Shown: one piece after another, positions 27,400-36,233 of the stretch
Position numbering within the stretch: the stretch's first letter is position 1
Layout: every line of letters begins with the position of its first letter
Program-made: the position numbers and the translations under genes
The notes under the pieces: model-generated
Databases searched by the model: none
What the model was told of the DNA's origin: nothing
Seen by the model: only the letters and a program-made list of their open reading frames with translations
NCBI GenBank assembly: GCA_038146785.1
Contig: JAYQSI010000014.1
Coordinates: forward strand, 1 to 64,000
DNA: 64,000 bases
Origin: VMDJ01 sp038146785
GTDB lineage: Bacteria > Pseudomonadota > Gammaproteobacteria > Chromatiales > Chromatiaceae
Direction of reading: 5' to 3'

Positions 27400-28538
27400 A
27401 TGGTTGATTACGAAACGGTCAAATTAATTTGGTGGTTGCTAGTTGGCGTATTGCTCGTCGGCTTTGCCATCATGGATGGCATGGACATGGGCGTTGGCGC
27501 TTTGCTGCCATTCCTTGGAGATAATGATGGTGAACGCCGCGTTATCATTAACACTGTCGGCCCACACTGGGATGGCAACCAGGTATGGTTCATTACCGCA
27601 GGTGGTGCGATCTTCGCAGCGTGGCCAGCGGTTTATGCAGCATCATTCTCTGGCTTCTACTTCGCCATGTTGTTGGTTCTGTTTGCCTTGTTCCTACGTC
27701 CTGTAGGTTTCGACTATCGCTCTAAGCTCGAAAGCCCACAATGGCGTAACACCTGGGACTGGGGCTTAATGGTTGGCGGCGTTGTCCCTGCACTCGTCTT
27801 CGGTGTGGCGTTCGGCAACCTGCTACAAGGCGTACCCTTCTCTTATGATGAGTTCCTTCGCCCTTGGTACTCAGGCAGCTTCTTCGGCTTACTTAACCCA
27901 TTTGCACTACTAACCGGTGTAGTGAGCTTGAGCATGATCATCCTTCACGGAGCCACCTTCTTGCAATTGCGTACACAAAAAAGTGTTTCTGATCGCGCCC
28001 AAAAAGCGGTAGTTATGTTTGGCTTGATCTACATCGCTGCTTTCGCACTGGCAGGTCTTTGGCTAGCTTTCGGTATCGATGGTTACCAAATCATCAGCGA
28101 TCGTGCGCACGACGCATTACCAAACCCTCTCGGCAAGGAAGTGCAAATCGCGTCTGGCGCATGGTTAAGCAACTACAGCACTTATCCCTTGACTATGCTG
28201 GCACCTGCACTGGGTTTTGTGCTGCGGCATTCACCATTGTTACAGCAAAAGCAGGCAAAGCGGGCTGGGCATTCTTTGGCTCATCCTTGGTACAGGCTGG
28301 CACTATCTTTACCGCGGGCGTATCAATGTTTCCATTCGTGATGCCATCAAGCACTCATCCAAGCCACAGCTTGACCTTGTGGGATGCGGCATCAAGTCAA
28401 CTTACGCTTAACGTCATGCTAGTGGCTGCGGTGATCTTTGTACCTATCATTATTGGTTACACCTTCTGGAATTTTAAGAAGATGTGGCGTGTGATTACGG
28501 TTGAAGAGATCAACGCACAATCGCACTCAGCGTATTAA
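27400..28538 (+). CDS. cydB: Cytochrome bd ubiquinol oxidase subunit II, frameshifted
   Basis: CydB pairs with CydA and stabilises the di-haem site. The frame from ATG 27400 (MVDYETVKLIWWLLVGVLL; GGAG in front) is conserved up to LTMLAPALGF near 28215. It then runs into unrelated sequence and stops at 28341. The conserved remainder, AAAFTIVTAKAGKAGWAFF through MFPFVMPSST and SQLTLNVML to INAQSHSAY, continues in the frame one base back and stops at 28538. Adding one base at the TTTT run (28215-28218) restores 379 residues, the E. coli length. This is either a sequencing error or a real inactivating mutation. About eight transmembrane helices. Confidence 0.93.
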
Positions 28539-28554
28539 TTAAGGAGATAACACC

Positions 28555-28674
28555 ATGTGGTATTTCAGTTGGATCTTAGGTGTGTTGCTAGCGATAGCTT
28601 TTGGCGTCATCAACGTCATGTGGCTTGAGCATGAAGAGTGTCTCGACGACGAGCACTGCAACGGCCGCGACTAA
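28555..28674 (+). CDS. cydX: Cytochrome bd small subunit CydX
   Basis: A 39-residue single-helix membrane protein that stabilises the CydAB oxidase and its haems. It begins MWYFSWILGVLLAIAFGVIN, matching the CydX signature (MWYFxWILGxxLA), then has the polar tail VMWLEHEECLDDEHCNGRD. The ATG at 28555 follows AAGGAGATAACACC, a strong ribosome binding site, 16 bp after the cydB stop. The tail has two cysteines that are not usual in the family. Position, length and motif make the call secure despite the small size. Confidence 0.93.
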   Translation: MWYFSWILGVLLAIAFGVINVMWLEHEECLDDEHCNGRD

Positions 28675-28683
28675 AAGGGTGTA

Positions 28684-28711
28684 GGCTATGCGCACAATCA
28701 AGCGCATAGCC
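28684..28711 (+). other. Stem-loop between cydX and cydD
   Basis: GGCTATGCGC and GCGCATAGCC form a perfect 10-bp stem with an 8-base loop in the 48-bp gap before cydD. No T run follows (the next bases are CCATCC), so it is more likely an RNA-processing, stabilising or Rho-linked element than an intrinsic terminator. It separates the structural cydABX genes from the assembly genes. Confidence 0.6.
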
Positions 28712-28722
28712 CCATCCTCGTC

Positions 28723-30408
28723 ATGGCAGACACGCAAATCGCCCAACAGTGGCTTAAACAACAACACTCTCTGATCACACCTTCGATCAGATCACTTCGT
28801 CTGATCGCTTCGCTCAGCGGACTTATTATTGTTCTGCAGGCATTTCTTATTGCTCATCTTCTATCGAGCATTATCATTGATAAAAAAACACTGGATGACT
28901 TATGGCTTCCCTTACTCAGTCTTCCACCATTATTTGCACTCCGTTATTACCTTAGCTATCAAGCTGAGCAACTTGCTTTCAAAGCCGGCTCTGCGATCAA
29001 ACAATCCATTCGCGAGAAACTCCTTCAAAAACTTGCTCGACTGGGCCCCGTAGCTCTCGCAAATGAAGAAAGCGGAAGCATAAGCACCACCATCATTGAT
29101 GGTGTCGAAAGCCTTGATGCTTACTTTGTAAAGTTTCTGCCAACAGTCATCATCATGAGCATGGTGCCGTTGATCATTTGGATTGTCGTCATCCCTAGTG
29201 ACTGGCTCTCAGCTGCTGTACTGATTGTTACCGCACCTCTGACACCATTATTTATGATGCTTGTGGGAAAACACGCCGAGCGACTTAATCAACAACAATG
29301 GGACAAGCTCGCGCGAATGGGCGGGCACTTTCTTAGCGCTATTCAAAATCTCACCACTCTCAAACGCTTTGGTGCAAGTAAACGCGAGATTGAGAACATT
29401 GGCCGCATCGCCGATGAGTTTCGTCGCAGCACCATGGGTGTACTTCGTGTCGCGTTTCTTACCTCAGCTATTCTGGAATTCTTTGCGGCTCTGAGCATCG
29501 CTTTAGTTGCCGTTTTCATCGGTTTTCGCTTACTCGAAGGTCAGATGAGCTTTTTCTATGGCTTCTTTGTCCTTCTACTCATCCCGGAATTTTATTTACC
29601 ACTGCGCCAGTTTGGCGTGCAAAGCCATGCTCGTATGGAAGCGAATAGTGCAGCTGAGCATATTATCCGGTTACTCGACCTTAAGGAGCCGGCGTCATTT
29701 GATGTTACCCATGAAACAGCTATTCAGTTTGACCAGGTGTCGTATCGCTATAACGATAAATCAACCGCTATTGATAGGCTAAATCTTTCTATTTCGAATG
29801 GCGAGAAGATCGCTATCACAGGAAAAAGCGGCTCAGGAAAAAGCACCCTCCTATCTTTGCTATTAGGTTTTATTTCACCTAGCGAGGGCAAGCTAAGCAC
29901 ACCGAGTCGACACCAAATAGCTTGGGTTCCACAAAAGGCAAAGCTATTTTATGGCAGCATTGCTGAGAATGTCGCCATGAGCCAAACGCTTAGCGATAAC
30001 GATATAAAACGCGCTCTTCGTGCTGCACAGGCAGATTTTATACTTGCGCTACCCCATGGCATACATACCCATGTTGAGGAAGGTGGACGAAACTTTTCAG
30101 GTGGCCAGACCCAACGTATTGCGCTTGCTCGTGCATTAGCAAAGAGAGCACCCATTCTTTTACTTGATGAACCAACAGCACACCTTGACGATGAAAGTGA
30201 AGCTGCCATTACGTCAGCACTTAATAACTTAAGTCATGAGATAACAACCATCACGATCGCGCATCGTCTCAGCACATTGCAAAAAGCTGATCGCATTATT
30301 GTTCTCGAGAAAGGACAAATCGTTGAAGAAGGTGACTATAAGACGCTAAGCCAATCCAATGGACCCTTTGAGGAATTGCTTAACAGTGGCCAGGAGTTAC
30401 TCGCATGA
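28723..30408 (+). CDS. cydD: Thiol-reductant ABC exporter subunit CydD
   Basis: CydD with CydC forms an inner-membrane ABC exporter that is needed for cytochrome bd assembly; cysteine, glutathione and haem have been proposed as ligands. The 561-residue protein has a six-helix exporter domain (about 20-310) and an ATPase domain with Walker A GKSGSGKST, signature FSGGQTQRIALAR, Walker B ILLLDEPTAHLD and switch IAHRLSTL. The ATG at 28723 lacks a good ribosome binding site, which is odd for this operon. Its stop overlaps cydC by 4 bp (ATGA). It follows cydABX after a stem-loop. Confidence 0.92.
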   Translation: MADTQIAQQWLKQQHSLITPSIRSLRLIASLSGLIIVLQAFLIAHLLSSIIIDKKTLDDLWLPLLSLPPLFALRYYLSYQAEQLAFKAGSAIKQSIREKLLQKLARLGPVALANEESGSISTTIIDGVESLDAYFVKFLPTVIIMSMVPLIIWIVVIPSDWLSAAVLIVTAPLTPLFMMLVGKHAERLNQQQWDKLARMGGHFLSAIQNLTTLKRFGASKREIENIGRIADEFRRSTMGVLRVAFLTSAILEFFAALSIALVAVFIGFRLLEGQMSFFYGFFVLLLIPEFYLPLRQFGVQSHARMEANSAAEHIIRLLDLKEPASFDVTHETAIQFDQVSYRYNDKSTAIDRLNLSISNGEKIAITGKSGSGKSTLLSLLLGFISPSEGKLSTPSRHQIAWVPQKAKLFYGSIAENVAMSQTLSDNDIKRALRAAQADFILALPHGIHTHVEEGGRNFSGGQTQRIALARALAKRAPILLLDEPTAHLDDESEAAITSALNNLSHEITTITIAHRLSTLQKADRIIVLEKGQIVEEGDYKTLSQSNGPFEELLNSGQELLA

Positions 30409-32066
30409 TCCGGCAACTCTGGCAATGGCACCGCCCTTACATTGGCTGGCTAAGCCTGGGATTAATACTCAGCATCGCTGCGCTTCTCGCCAACATTAGC
30501 CTATTGGCGTTATCCGGATGGTTTATTAGCTCTATGGCGATAGCAGGCATTACAGGTGTGGCCATAAATTACTTCACCCCGGCCGCCATTATTCGTGGGC
30601 TTGCCATGATTCGTACTGCAGGACGTTATGGTGAACGTGTCGTCACGCACGAGGCCACTTTCCGCGTTATCGCTACTCTGCGTCAATGGTTCTTTGCACA
30701 GATTGAACCACTCTCACCCGCACAACTTTATCATCAACGCTCAGGTGACCTACTTAGCAAACTTCAAAAAGACATTGATCGCCTAGACGCGTTTTATCTT
30801 CGCGTAGCATTACCCATTGTAAGTGCCGTTATTGGTATCGCTGTGGTTACCGTCTTTATGGCGCTATATGACCCATCTAGCGCTGCTATCACGCTTATGC
30901 TTTTAATCCTGAGTGGCTTTGCCTTACCCATCGCGCTCAATCGTTTAGCTAGCCCACTTGCTCAAAAAGAAGTGCTAGCAGCTAGTCAAATGCGCAGCTA
31001 TTGCGTTGAGTTCACTCAAGGGATTGGTGAACTCCTCATTTTTAATGCCGAACAAGAAAAGATTTCTCAGCTGAAAAGCCATCAGACAACCTGGTTTGAT
31101 GCGCAAACACGTCTTCATAAAATCCGAAGTTTAGGTGGATCCGTTCAAGGCTTTTTAGCCCATATGGCTTTATGGTCAATCATCCTAATTTGCACTCCAC
31201 TAGTGACAAACAACATCCTATCCGGACCTCAATTAGCTATGCTGAGTCTCTTAAGCCTAGCGGCTTTTGAAGCAGTAGCCCCTTTACCTTTAGCTTTCAC
31301 TTCTTGGGCTGAACTCAAAGAGGCCATGAATCAACTTGAATCCATCAGTGATCAGAAGGCCCTTCGTGTCGAGCCACTAAAAACAGCTGCAATTCCAACA
31401 AATGCCGATATCACCCTGAATAAAGTAAGTTTCACTTACCCGAAAAGTCACACGCAAACACTCAATGAAATTAGCCTTACCTTTCCTTATGGCACTCGCA
31501 GCCTTATCACGGGTAATAGCGGATCAGGAAAATCCACCCTGCTACAGATCATCGAAGCACTCTATCCGGCCTCTTATGGCTCCTGCCTGATCGGCAATAT
31601 CGACATCAATCAGATTAACGGTGATCAATGGCGCAGCAAAATAAGTGTGATCTCTCAGCAACCTCAGCTTATCAATGGCACGCTAGCTGATAATTTACGT
31701 TTAGCTAAACCTGATGCCACTGATACCGAATTATTGGTTGCACTTAACAAGGCCGCACTGGGAGACTTTATTGACACCCTTCCTGATGGTTTAAACACCT
31801 GGCTTGGCGATACCGGCGCTAAAGTCTCAGGTGGACAGGCCAGACGTATCTCAATTACTCAGGCCTTACTTAAAGATGCGCCACTATGGCTTTTGGACGA
31901 ACCGACTGAAGGGCTTGATCAATCAACAAGCTCACAGCTTATTAAGCTTTTGGATCAACATCTCACAGGTCGCACCGCAATCATTGTTAGTCATCAGAAC
32001 TTACCCGGTTTACACATAGACCAACACTTTGTTATGCGCAACGGGCAATTGACCCAACATCACTAA
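30405..32066 (+). CDS. cydC: Thiol-reductant ABC exporter subunit CydC
   Basis: The second half of the CydDC heterodimer. The 553-residue protein begins MIRQLWQWHRPYIGWLSLGL with a six-helix domain containing ALSGWFISSMAIAGITG, typical of CydC, and an ATPase domain with Walker A GNSGSGKST. The signature motif is altered to VSGGQARRISITQA, and Walker B is LWLLDEPTEGLD. The start overlaps the cydD stop by 4 bp, so the two are translationally coupled. It ends the cyd operon, 32 bp before the AEC transporter gene, with no strong terminator. Confidence 0.92.
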   Translation: MIRQLWQWHRPYIGWLSLGLILSIAALLANISLLALSGWFISSMAIAGITGVAINYFTPAAIIRGLAMIRTAGRYGERVVTHEATFRVIATLRQWFFAQIEPLSPAQLYHQRSGDLLSKLQKDIDRLDAFYLRVALPIVSAVIGIAVVTVFMALYDPSSAAITLMLLILSGFALPIALNRLASPLAQKEVLAASQMRSYCVEFTQGIGELLIFNAEQEKISQLKSHQTTWFDAQTRLHKIRSLGGSVQGFLAHMALWSIILICTPLVTNNILSGPQLAMLSLLSLAAFEAVAPLPLAFTSWAELKEAMNQLESISDQKALRVEPLKTAAIPTNADITLNKVSFTYPKSHTQTLNEISLTFPYGTRSLITGNSGSGKSTLLQIIEALYPASYGSCLIGNIDINQINGDQWRSKISVISQQPQLINGTLADNLRLAKPDATDTELLVALNKAALGDFIDTLPDGLNTWLGDTGAKVSGGQARRISITQALLKDAPLWLLDEPTEGLDQSTSSQLIKLLDQHLTGRTAIIVSHQNLPGLHIDQHFVMRNGQLTQHH

Positions 32067-32098
32067 CTCGCCACACTGTACAAACTATTTGAGGTGTT

Positions 32099-33016
32099 AT
32101 GGCTGCCATACTTTTTAATCTGATACCCGTATTTGCCTTGATTGCCTTGGGCTGGGCTATCGCACGCCTTAAGCTATTTAGCGAGAGTTTCTGGCCAGAA
32201 CTTGAAAAGCTGACCTATTACATTCTTTTCCCTGCGCTTCTGATTCACCGCTTAGCCAATGCAAATTTCGAAAGCTTGAGCTTATCCGATGCTGCAATAC
32301 CCGTTATTACCGCACTCGCAGTCACTAGCCTTGCCACCTTTATTTGGCAGTTCCTCTTCAAAGCAGATGCGGCTGACTTCACCTCGGTTTACCAAGGTGC
32401 TATTCGTTTTAACACCTATCTAGCCCTAGCCAGCGTAAATGCACTTACCGGTGATGAGGGACTCATTATTGCCGCGGTTGTGATTGCGATATTGATCCCC
32501 ATGATCAATTTGCTCTGCGTCAGCGTGTTCCAGCTCATGCTGCATCGTCAATCGAGCAATCCCTATTGGAAAACATTAGCCACCAACCCACTTATTCTTG
32601 GCTGCCTCATCGGTATTGGTTTGAATCTTTCGCAGATCGAGTTGCCTCTGGTTGTGATGGAATGGCTTGGCATGCTCGGCAAGACTGCCTTACCACTTGG
32701 TCTAATTGCTGTGGGTGTTGGCATCAAGGTACGTCAAATGGGTCATCACTGGTTATCATTAATCAGTGCGTCGGCATTTAAGTTCATTGCAATGCCACTT
32801 GGTTTTCTACTGGGTGCCATCTTGCTCGATGCCAACAGTTTGATCACTGAGGTACTTATCATCATTGCAGCCCAACCGACTGCAAGCTCTGCCTACATTC
32901 TGGCAAGGCAACTTGGCGGCAACACGACCTTAATGGCTAACATCATCAGCAGCCAAACCTTATTAGCAATCTTCAGTATCCCGCTTTGGCTGATTATCTT
33001 TCAGCGTTTGGTTTGA
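32099..33016 (+). CDS. AEC (auxin efflux carrier) family transporter
   Basis: An inner-membrane permease of the AEC/bile-acid-arsenite-type superfamily; family members move small organic acids such as malate, but the substrate here is unknown. The 305-residue protein has about ten hydrophobic helices in two inverted repeats. The family features are the N-terminal IPVFALIALGWAIARLKLF, the FNTYLALAS loop and the C-terminal AAQPTASSAYILARQLGG crossover motif. It follows cydC by 32 bp and may be read from that operon. Its last 16 bp overlap the end of convergent ogt. Confidence 0.85.
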   Translation: MAAILFNLIPVFALIALGWAIARLKLFSESFWPELEKLTYYILFPALLIHRLANANFESLSLSDAAIPVITALAVTSLATFIWQFLFKADAADFTSVYQGAIRFNTYLALASVNALTGDEGLIIAAVVIAILIPMINLLCVSVFQLMLHRQSSNPYWKTLATNPLILGCLIGIGLNLSQIELPLVVMEWLGMLGKTALPLGLIAVGVGIKVRQMGHHWLSLISASAFKFIAMPLGFLLGAILLDANSLITEVLIIIAAQPTASSAYILARQLGGNTTLMANIISSQTLLAIFSIPLWLIIFQRLV

Positions 33017-33525
33017 GCTTCCCAATCCAGTAAACGTCGCTTCATCTCAGATCCCCAGCGAAACTCACCACTCTCGCCATTTTTCTTAATCACTCGATGA
33101 CAAGGGATGAGAAAGCCACATCGATTTTGCGCAATCGCGGTAGCCACAGCACGAAAAGCCGTTGGACGACCCATGGACTCAGCGAGCCCTTGATAACTTA
33201 TTACTTCTCCAAATGGGATCCTCATCAGCGACTGCCAAACCACTAACTGAAAGTCAGTTGCTATCAACGTAATGCTGCCGGTAAAAGCTGATTGAAAAAT
33301 AGACTCTGCATGCTGCTGAGCAAGTTGATCGTTTCGCCTGATCGACTGACTCAAATCCTGAAAAGACTCTTCAGTAAAACTGAGTCTCGATACGCTGGTC
33401 TCATCACAACACAATGAAACACGACCCAAAGGTGTCTCTGCATACCCAAATTGCGCCTTATTTTGCAGCCATTGCTGAAAGCCTTCTTCAGTTAAGCGAT
33501 TGATCTTATTGGCGACTGTTTTCAT
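33001..33525 (-). CDS. ogt: Methylated-DNA-protein-cysteine S-methyltransferase
   Basis: A suicide repair protein that transfers O6-alkyl groups from guanine to its active-site cysteine. The 174-residue protein has the catalytic IPCHRV motif with C142, preceded by the DNA-binding helix AFRAVATAIAQNRCG. The usual NP(I/L) of the family reads NRCGF here, so the asparagine is kept. The N-terminal domain lacks the Ada zinc cysteines, so it is a stand-alone Ogt/MGMT rather than Ada. It diverges from the GFA-like gene and overlaps the AEC gene tail by 16 bp. Confidence 0.9.
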   Translation of the reverse strand: MKTVANKINRLTEEGFQQWLQNKAQFGYAETPLGRVSLCCDETSVSRLSFTEESFQDLSQSIRRNDQLAQQHAESIFQSAFTGSITLIATDFQLVVWQSLMRIPFGEVISYQGLAESMGRPTAFRAVATAIAQNRCGFLIPCHRVIKKNGESGEFRWGSEMKRRLLDWEAQTKR

Positions 33526-33621
33526 CGTGTCATTTTGACTTAGTCTTCACCCACTTTCCTAGTCGCCTATTTGTTCGCACTGACATACACTCAAGTCAGG
33601 CTATGAATAGGGGGATTCGAT

Positions 33622-33981
33622 ATGCCAAGTTATAAAGGCCATTGCCATTGTGGCGAGGTGAGCTTCGAGTTCACCACAGAGCAACCGATTGATGGCGGCA
33701 CACGCTGCACCTGTTCAATCTGCGTCAGAAAAGGCGCCATGATGTCGAACGAGTTTATCGATGAGGCAAACCTCAAAGTAAACCAACCTAAAGAAAACCT
33801 CGGCATGTATCAGTTTGGTAATAAAAAGGCCAAACACTACTTTTGCAAAACCTGCGGCATCTATCCATTTCATGCCACCGCCCGTTTTCCAGATAAGTAT
33901 CGCGTCAATCTTGGCTGTATCGATGAGGTTGATCCACTGGAATTACCGGTCACTGTATTTGATGGGAAAAACCTACTTTAG
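33622..33981 (+). CDS. GFA/CENP-V domain zinc protein
   Basis: A 119-residue protein of the Gfa-like (glutathione-dependent formaldehyde-activating) fold, which binds zinc through cysteines. Visible ligands are C8 and C10 (GHCHCGEVSF), C29, C31 and C34 (TRCTCSICVRKGA), and the CKTCG pair near residue 75. Most members have no proven reaction, so formaldehyde chemistry is not claimed. The ATG follows GGGGG and GAT spacing at 33608-33621. It is separate from ogt (divergent) and ends 55 bp before bcp. Confidence 0.83.
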   Translation: MPSYKGHCHCGEVSFEFTTEQPIDGGTRCTCSICVRKGAMMSNEFIDEANLKVNQPKENLGMYQFGNKKAKHYFCKTCGIYPFHATARFPDKYRVNLGCIDEVDPLELPVTVFDGKNLL

Positions 33982-34036
33982 AGCCCCATTCGCATCATTT
34001 TTCACGTACACTTTGTTAAACAATTAAAGGATGACC

Positions 34037-34510
34037 ATGCCTGCACCCGCACTTGGAAAAAAAATCCCTAACGTCGATATTCTGATTACCGGCAACGTTC
34101 AAACCTCCCTCAAAGCCTACGCCGGCAAACCTCTTGTCCTCTATTTTTACCCCAAAGCCAGCACCCCCGGTTGCACCACTGAAGGTCTCGATTTCACCGC
34201 TGCGATAGCGAAATTTCGTCGTCAGGGCTGCCAGATTTTAGGGGCATCTCGAGATAGCCTAAAAGCTCAAGAAAACTTCAAAACCAAACAAAACTTCGCT
34301 TTTGACTTAATTGCCGATACCGAGGAAACCCTCTGTAATGCTTTCGATGTCATCAAAATGAAAAACATGTATGGCAAACAGGTTCGCGGAATTGAGCGAA
34401 GCACCTTTCTCATCGATGCGGATGGAAAACTTCGCCAAGAATGGCGCGGCGTCAAAGTAAAAGGTCATGTAGATGACGTATTAACTGCCGTTAAAGAACT
34501 CAATAAATAA
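34037..34510 (+). CDS. bcp: Peroxiredoxin, Bcp/PrxQ type
   Basis: A thiol peroxidase that reduces H2O2 and organic hydroperoxides in the cytoplasm. The 157-residue protein has the PrxQ motif STPGCTTEG with the peroxidatic C46, and the conserved arginine later in GIERSTFLID. The resolving cysteine that many Bcp proteins carry five residues after the first is absent; C65 could serve instead, or the enzyme is 1-Cys. The start at 34037 has AAAGG at a normal distance, whereas the ATG at 34031 sits directly on it. It is followed 21 bp later by the PhoH-family gene. Confidence 0.9.
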   Translation: MPAPALGKKIPNVDILITGNVQTSLKAYAGKPLVLYFYPKASTPGCTTEGLDFTAAIAKFRRQGCQILGASRDSLKAQENFKTKQNFAFDLIADTEETLCNAFDVIKMKNMYGKQVRGIERSTFLIDADGKLRQEWRGVKVKGHVDDVLTAVKELNK

Positions 34511-34531
34511 CACCGAAGGACTCAATCACGA

Positions 34532-35953
34532 ATGGGCATTAAATCTCGGACTGGCAAAAAACTCTTTGTACTCGATACCAACGTGCTGATGCACGATCCC
34601 ACCGCCCTGTTCCGATTTGCTGAACACGATATCTTCCTCCCCATGATCGTTCTCGAAGAACTTGATCGTGGCAAGAAAGGCCTTTCTGAAGTTGCCCGCA
34701 ACGTCCGCCAAGTTAGTCGCTTCATCGATGATTTGATGACCAAAAATGGCAGCAAAGACATCCATGAAGGTATTCCACTTACTGGTGCGCTAAATATTAA
34801 CGATGGTGAGCGCTCAGCAGATGACCTTGGTCACCTATTTTTTCAGACCCAGCTAAAACCCAATCAACTTCCTGATTCGCTACCGGGCGATGTTGCAGAT
34901 AACAATATTCTTGGCACTGCCCTTGCTTTAGCGGACATGGCGACCGGTCGTGAGGTCATCCTCGTCTCTAAAGATATCAACCTGCGTATCAAAGCATCGG
35001 TTGTTGGTATCGTGGCTGAGGATTATCACAATGACCAAGCCCTCGATGACTTAGAGCTGCTGTATAGCGGTCAGTTAGAACTTGAAAGCAGCTTCTGGGA
35101 CAGCCATAGCAAAGACATGGAGTCGTGGCAGGAAGAAGGCCGCTCCTTCTATCGTGTATCTGGACCAGACACAAAAGATTGGTATATCAATCAGTTACTT
35201 TTCCAAGAGAGTGATCAAAACTTTGAAGCCATTGTTCGCGAGAAGAAAGACGATGGCGCCATTATTGAATGGATCCACGATTACACCTCAGCGCGCCATT
35301 CTGTGTGGGGTATTACTGCCCGCAACCGCGAACAAAACTTCGCCCTTAACCTACTCATGGATCCAGATGTCGACTTTGTCAGCCTGCTTGGCACCGCTGG
35401 CACAGGTAAAACCTTATTAGCGTTGGCTGCAGGCCTGTCTCAGGTTCTCGATCAGAATCGTTATCGTGAAATCATTATGACCCGCATCACTGTGCCAGTA
35501 GGTGATGACATTGGCTTCCTACCCGGTACCGAAGAAGAAAAGATGGCCCCGTGGATGGGCGCCCTCACCGATAACCTCGAAGTGTTGACGCAAACCAGCG
35601 GTGGTGGCGATTGGGGTCGTGCTGCGACTGATGAGCTAGTGCGCTCTAAAATCAAAATTCACTCGCTCAACTTTATGCGCGGCCGCACCTTCTTAAACAA
35701 ATACATCATCTTGGATGAGGCACAAAACCTCACGCCAAAGCAGATGAAAACATTGATCACGCGCGCAGGTCCTGGCACCAAGATTGTGTGCTTAGGTAAC
35801 GTTGCCCAAATCGATACGCCATATCTCACCGAGACCACCTCAGGCTTAACCTATGTGGTTGATCGCTTTAAGAATTGGCCACACAGCGGACACATCACCC
35901 TGACCCGTGGTGAACGCTCACGCCTTGCCGATCACGCGTCAGACATTCTATAA
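34532..35953 (+). CDS. PhoH-family protein with N-terminal PIN domain
   Basis: A 473-residue fusion of a PIN-type ribonuclease domain and a PhoH ATPase/helicase-like domain (PhoH2/YlaK type), inferred to act on RNA. The PIN domain begins LFVLDTNVLMHDP, with acidic residues at D15 and around E42-D45 and later AD in ALADMATGREVILVSKDINL. The PhoH domain has Walker A LLGTAGTGKTLLA near residue 286, TRITVPVGDDIGFLPG, and Walker B IILDEAQNLTPKQMK. Cellular role is unknown in gammaproteobacteria; related PhoH2 proteins unwind and cut RNA. It is probably cotranscribed with bcp. Confidence 0.88.
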   Translation: MGIKSRTGKKLFVLDTNVLMHDPTALFRFAEHDIFLPMIVLEELDRGKKGLSEVARNVRQVSRFIDDLMTKNGSKDIHEGIPLTGALNINDGERSADDLGHLFFQTQLKPNQLPDSLPGDVADNNILGTALALADMATGREVILVSKDINLRIKASVVGIVAEDYHNDQALDDLELLYSGQLELESSFWDSHSKDMESWQEEGRSFYRVSGPDTKDWYINQLLFQESDQNFEAIVREKKDDGAIIEWIHDYTSARHSVWGITARNREQNFALNLLMDPDVDFVSLLGTAGTGKTLLALAAGLSQVLDQNRYREIIMTRITVPVGDDIGFLPGTEEEKMAPWMGALTDNLEVLTQTSGGGDWGRAATDELVRSKIKIHSLNFMRGRTFLNKYIILDEAQNLTPKQMKTLITRAGPGTKIVCLGNVAQIDTPYLTETTSGLTYVVDRFKNWPHSGHITLTRGERSRLADHASDIL

Positions 35954-35963
35954 ATCTGTTCAC

Positions 35964-35999
35964 AGAGTGCCATCATTAAACTGAAACACTCTATGATGG
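35964..35999 (+). promoter_or_regulatory. Two interleaved inverted repeats in the DUF2892 leader
   Basis: AGAGTG (35964-35969) pairs with CACTCT (35987-35992), and CCATCAT (35970-35976) pairs with ATGATGG (35993-35999). The two stems are interleaved (A-B-A'-B') with no spacer between A and B or between A' and B'. They cannot both form easily, so the RNA could switch between two hairpins just upstream of the AGGAGAG ribosome binding site. Function is inferred only. Confidence 0.4.
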
Positions 36000-36024
36000 T
36001 TTATCAATTCAACAGGAGAGCAAT

Positions 36025-36204
36025 ATGACAGCAAATGTTGGCGGCATGGATAAAGGCATCCGCGCAATTCTTGGCGTAGGTTTACTCGCTTACGGCATCA
36101 TCACTGGCCACTGGTCTGGCATCATTGGCGCAGTACTATTAGGCACAGCAGCGCTGAGCTTCTGCCCTGCTTACACCCTGATTGGTGTGAATACCAAGAA
36201 ATAA
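36025..36204 (+). CDS. Small DUF2892 membrane protein
   Basis: A 59-residue protein of the DUF2892 (YgaP-C-terminal-like) family. It has a short polar start (MTANVGGMDKGIRAILGVGL) and two hydrophobic helices, LLAYGIITG...SGIIGAVLLGTAALSFCPAYTLIGV, with the family's conserved FCPAY cysteine. Homologues are sometimes fused to rhodanese, and a role in sulfur transfer at the membrane has been suggested. Here it is free-standing, behind the PhoH gene with a 71-bp leader and the strong AGGAGAG site. Function is unknown. Confidence 0.85.
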   Translation: MTANVGGMDKGIRAILGVGLLAYGIITGHWSGIIGAVLLGTAALSFCPAYTLIGVNTKK

Positions 36205-36213
36205 GGATTCGCG

Positions 36214-36233
36214 GCTCGGTAGTCTTACCGAGC
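36214..36233. terminator. GC-rich hairpin at a convergent gene boundary
   Basis: GCTCGGTA and TACCGAGC form a perfect 8-bp stem with a four-base loop between the DUF2892 stop and the convergent AI-2E family gene, whose TAA lies inside it. No T run is present on either strand, so a terminator role is only probable. Confidence 0.45.

Noticed and set aside
28059..28538. Separate protein in the frame at 28059-28538
   Set aside because: Its first part is not conserved and its second part is the missing C terminus of CydB, so it belongs to frameshifted cydB.
34522..34765. Antisense frames at the start of the PhoH-family gene
   Set aside because: They mirror the PIN-domain coding sequence and show no conserved motif.
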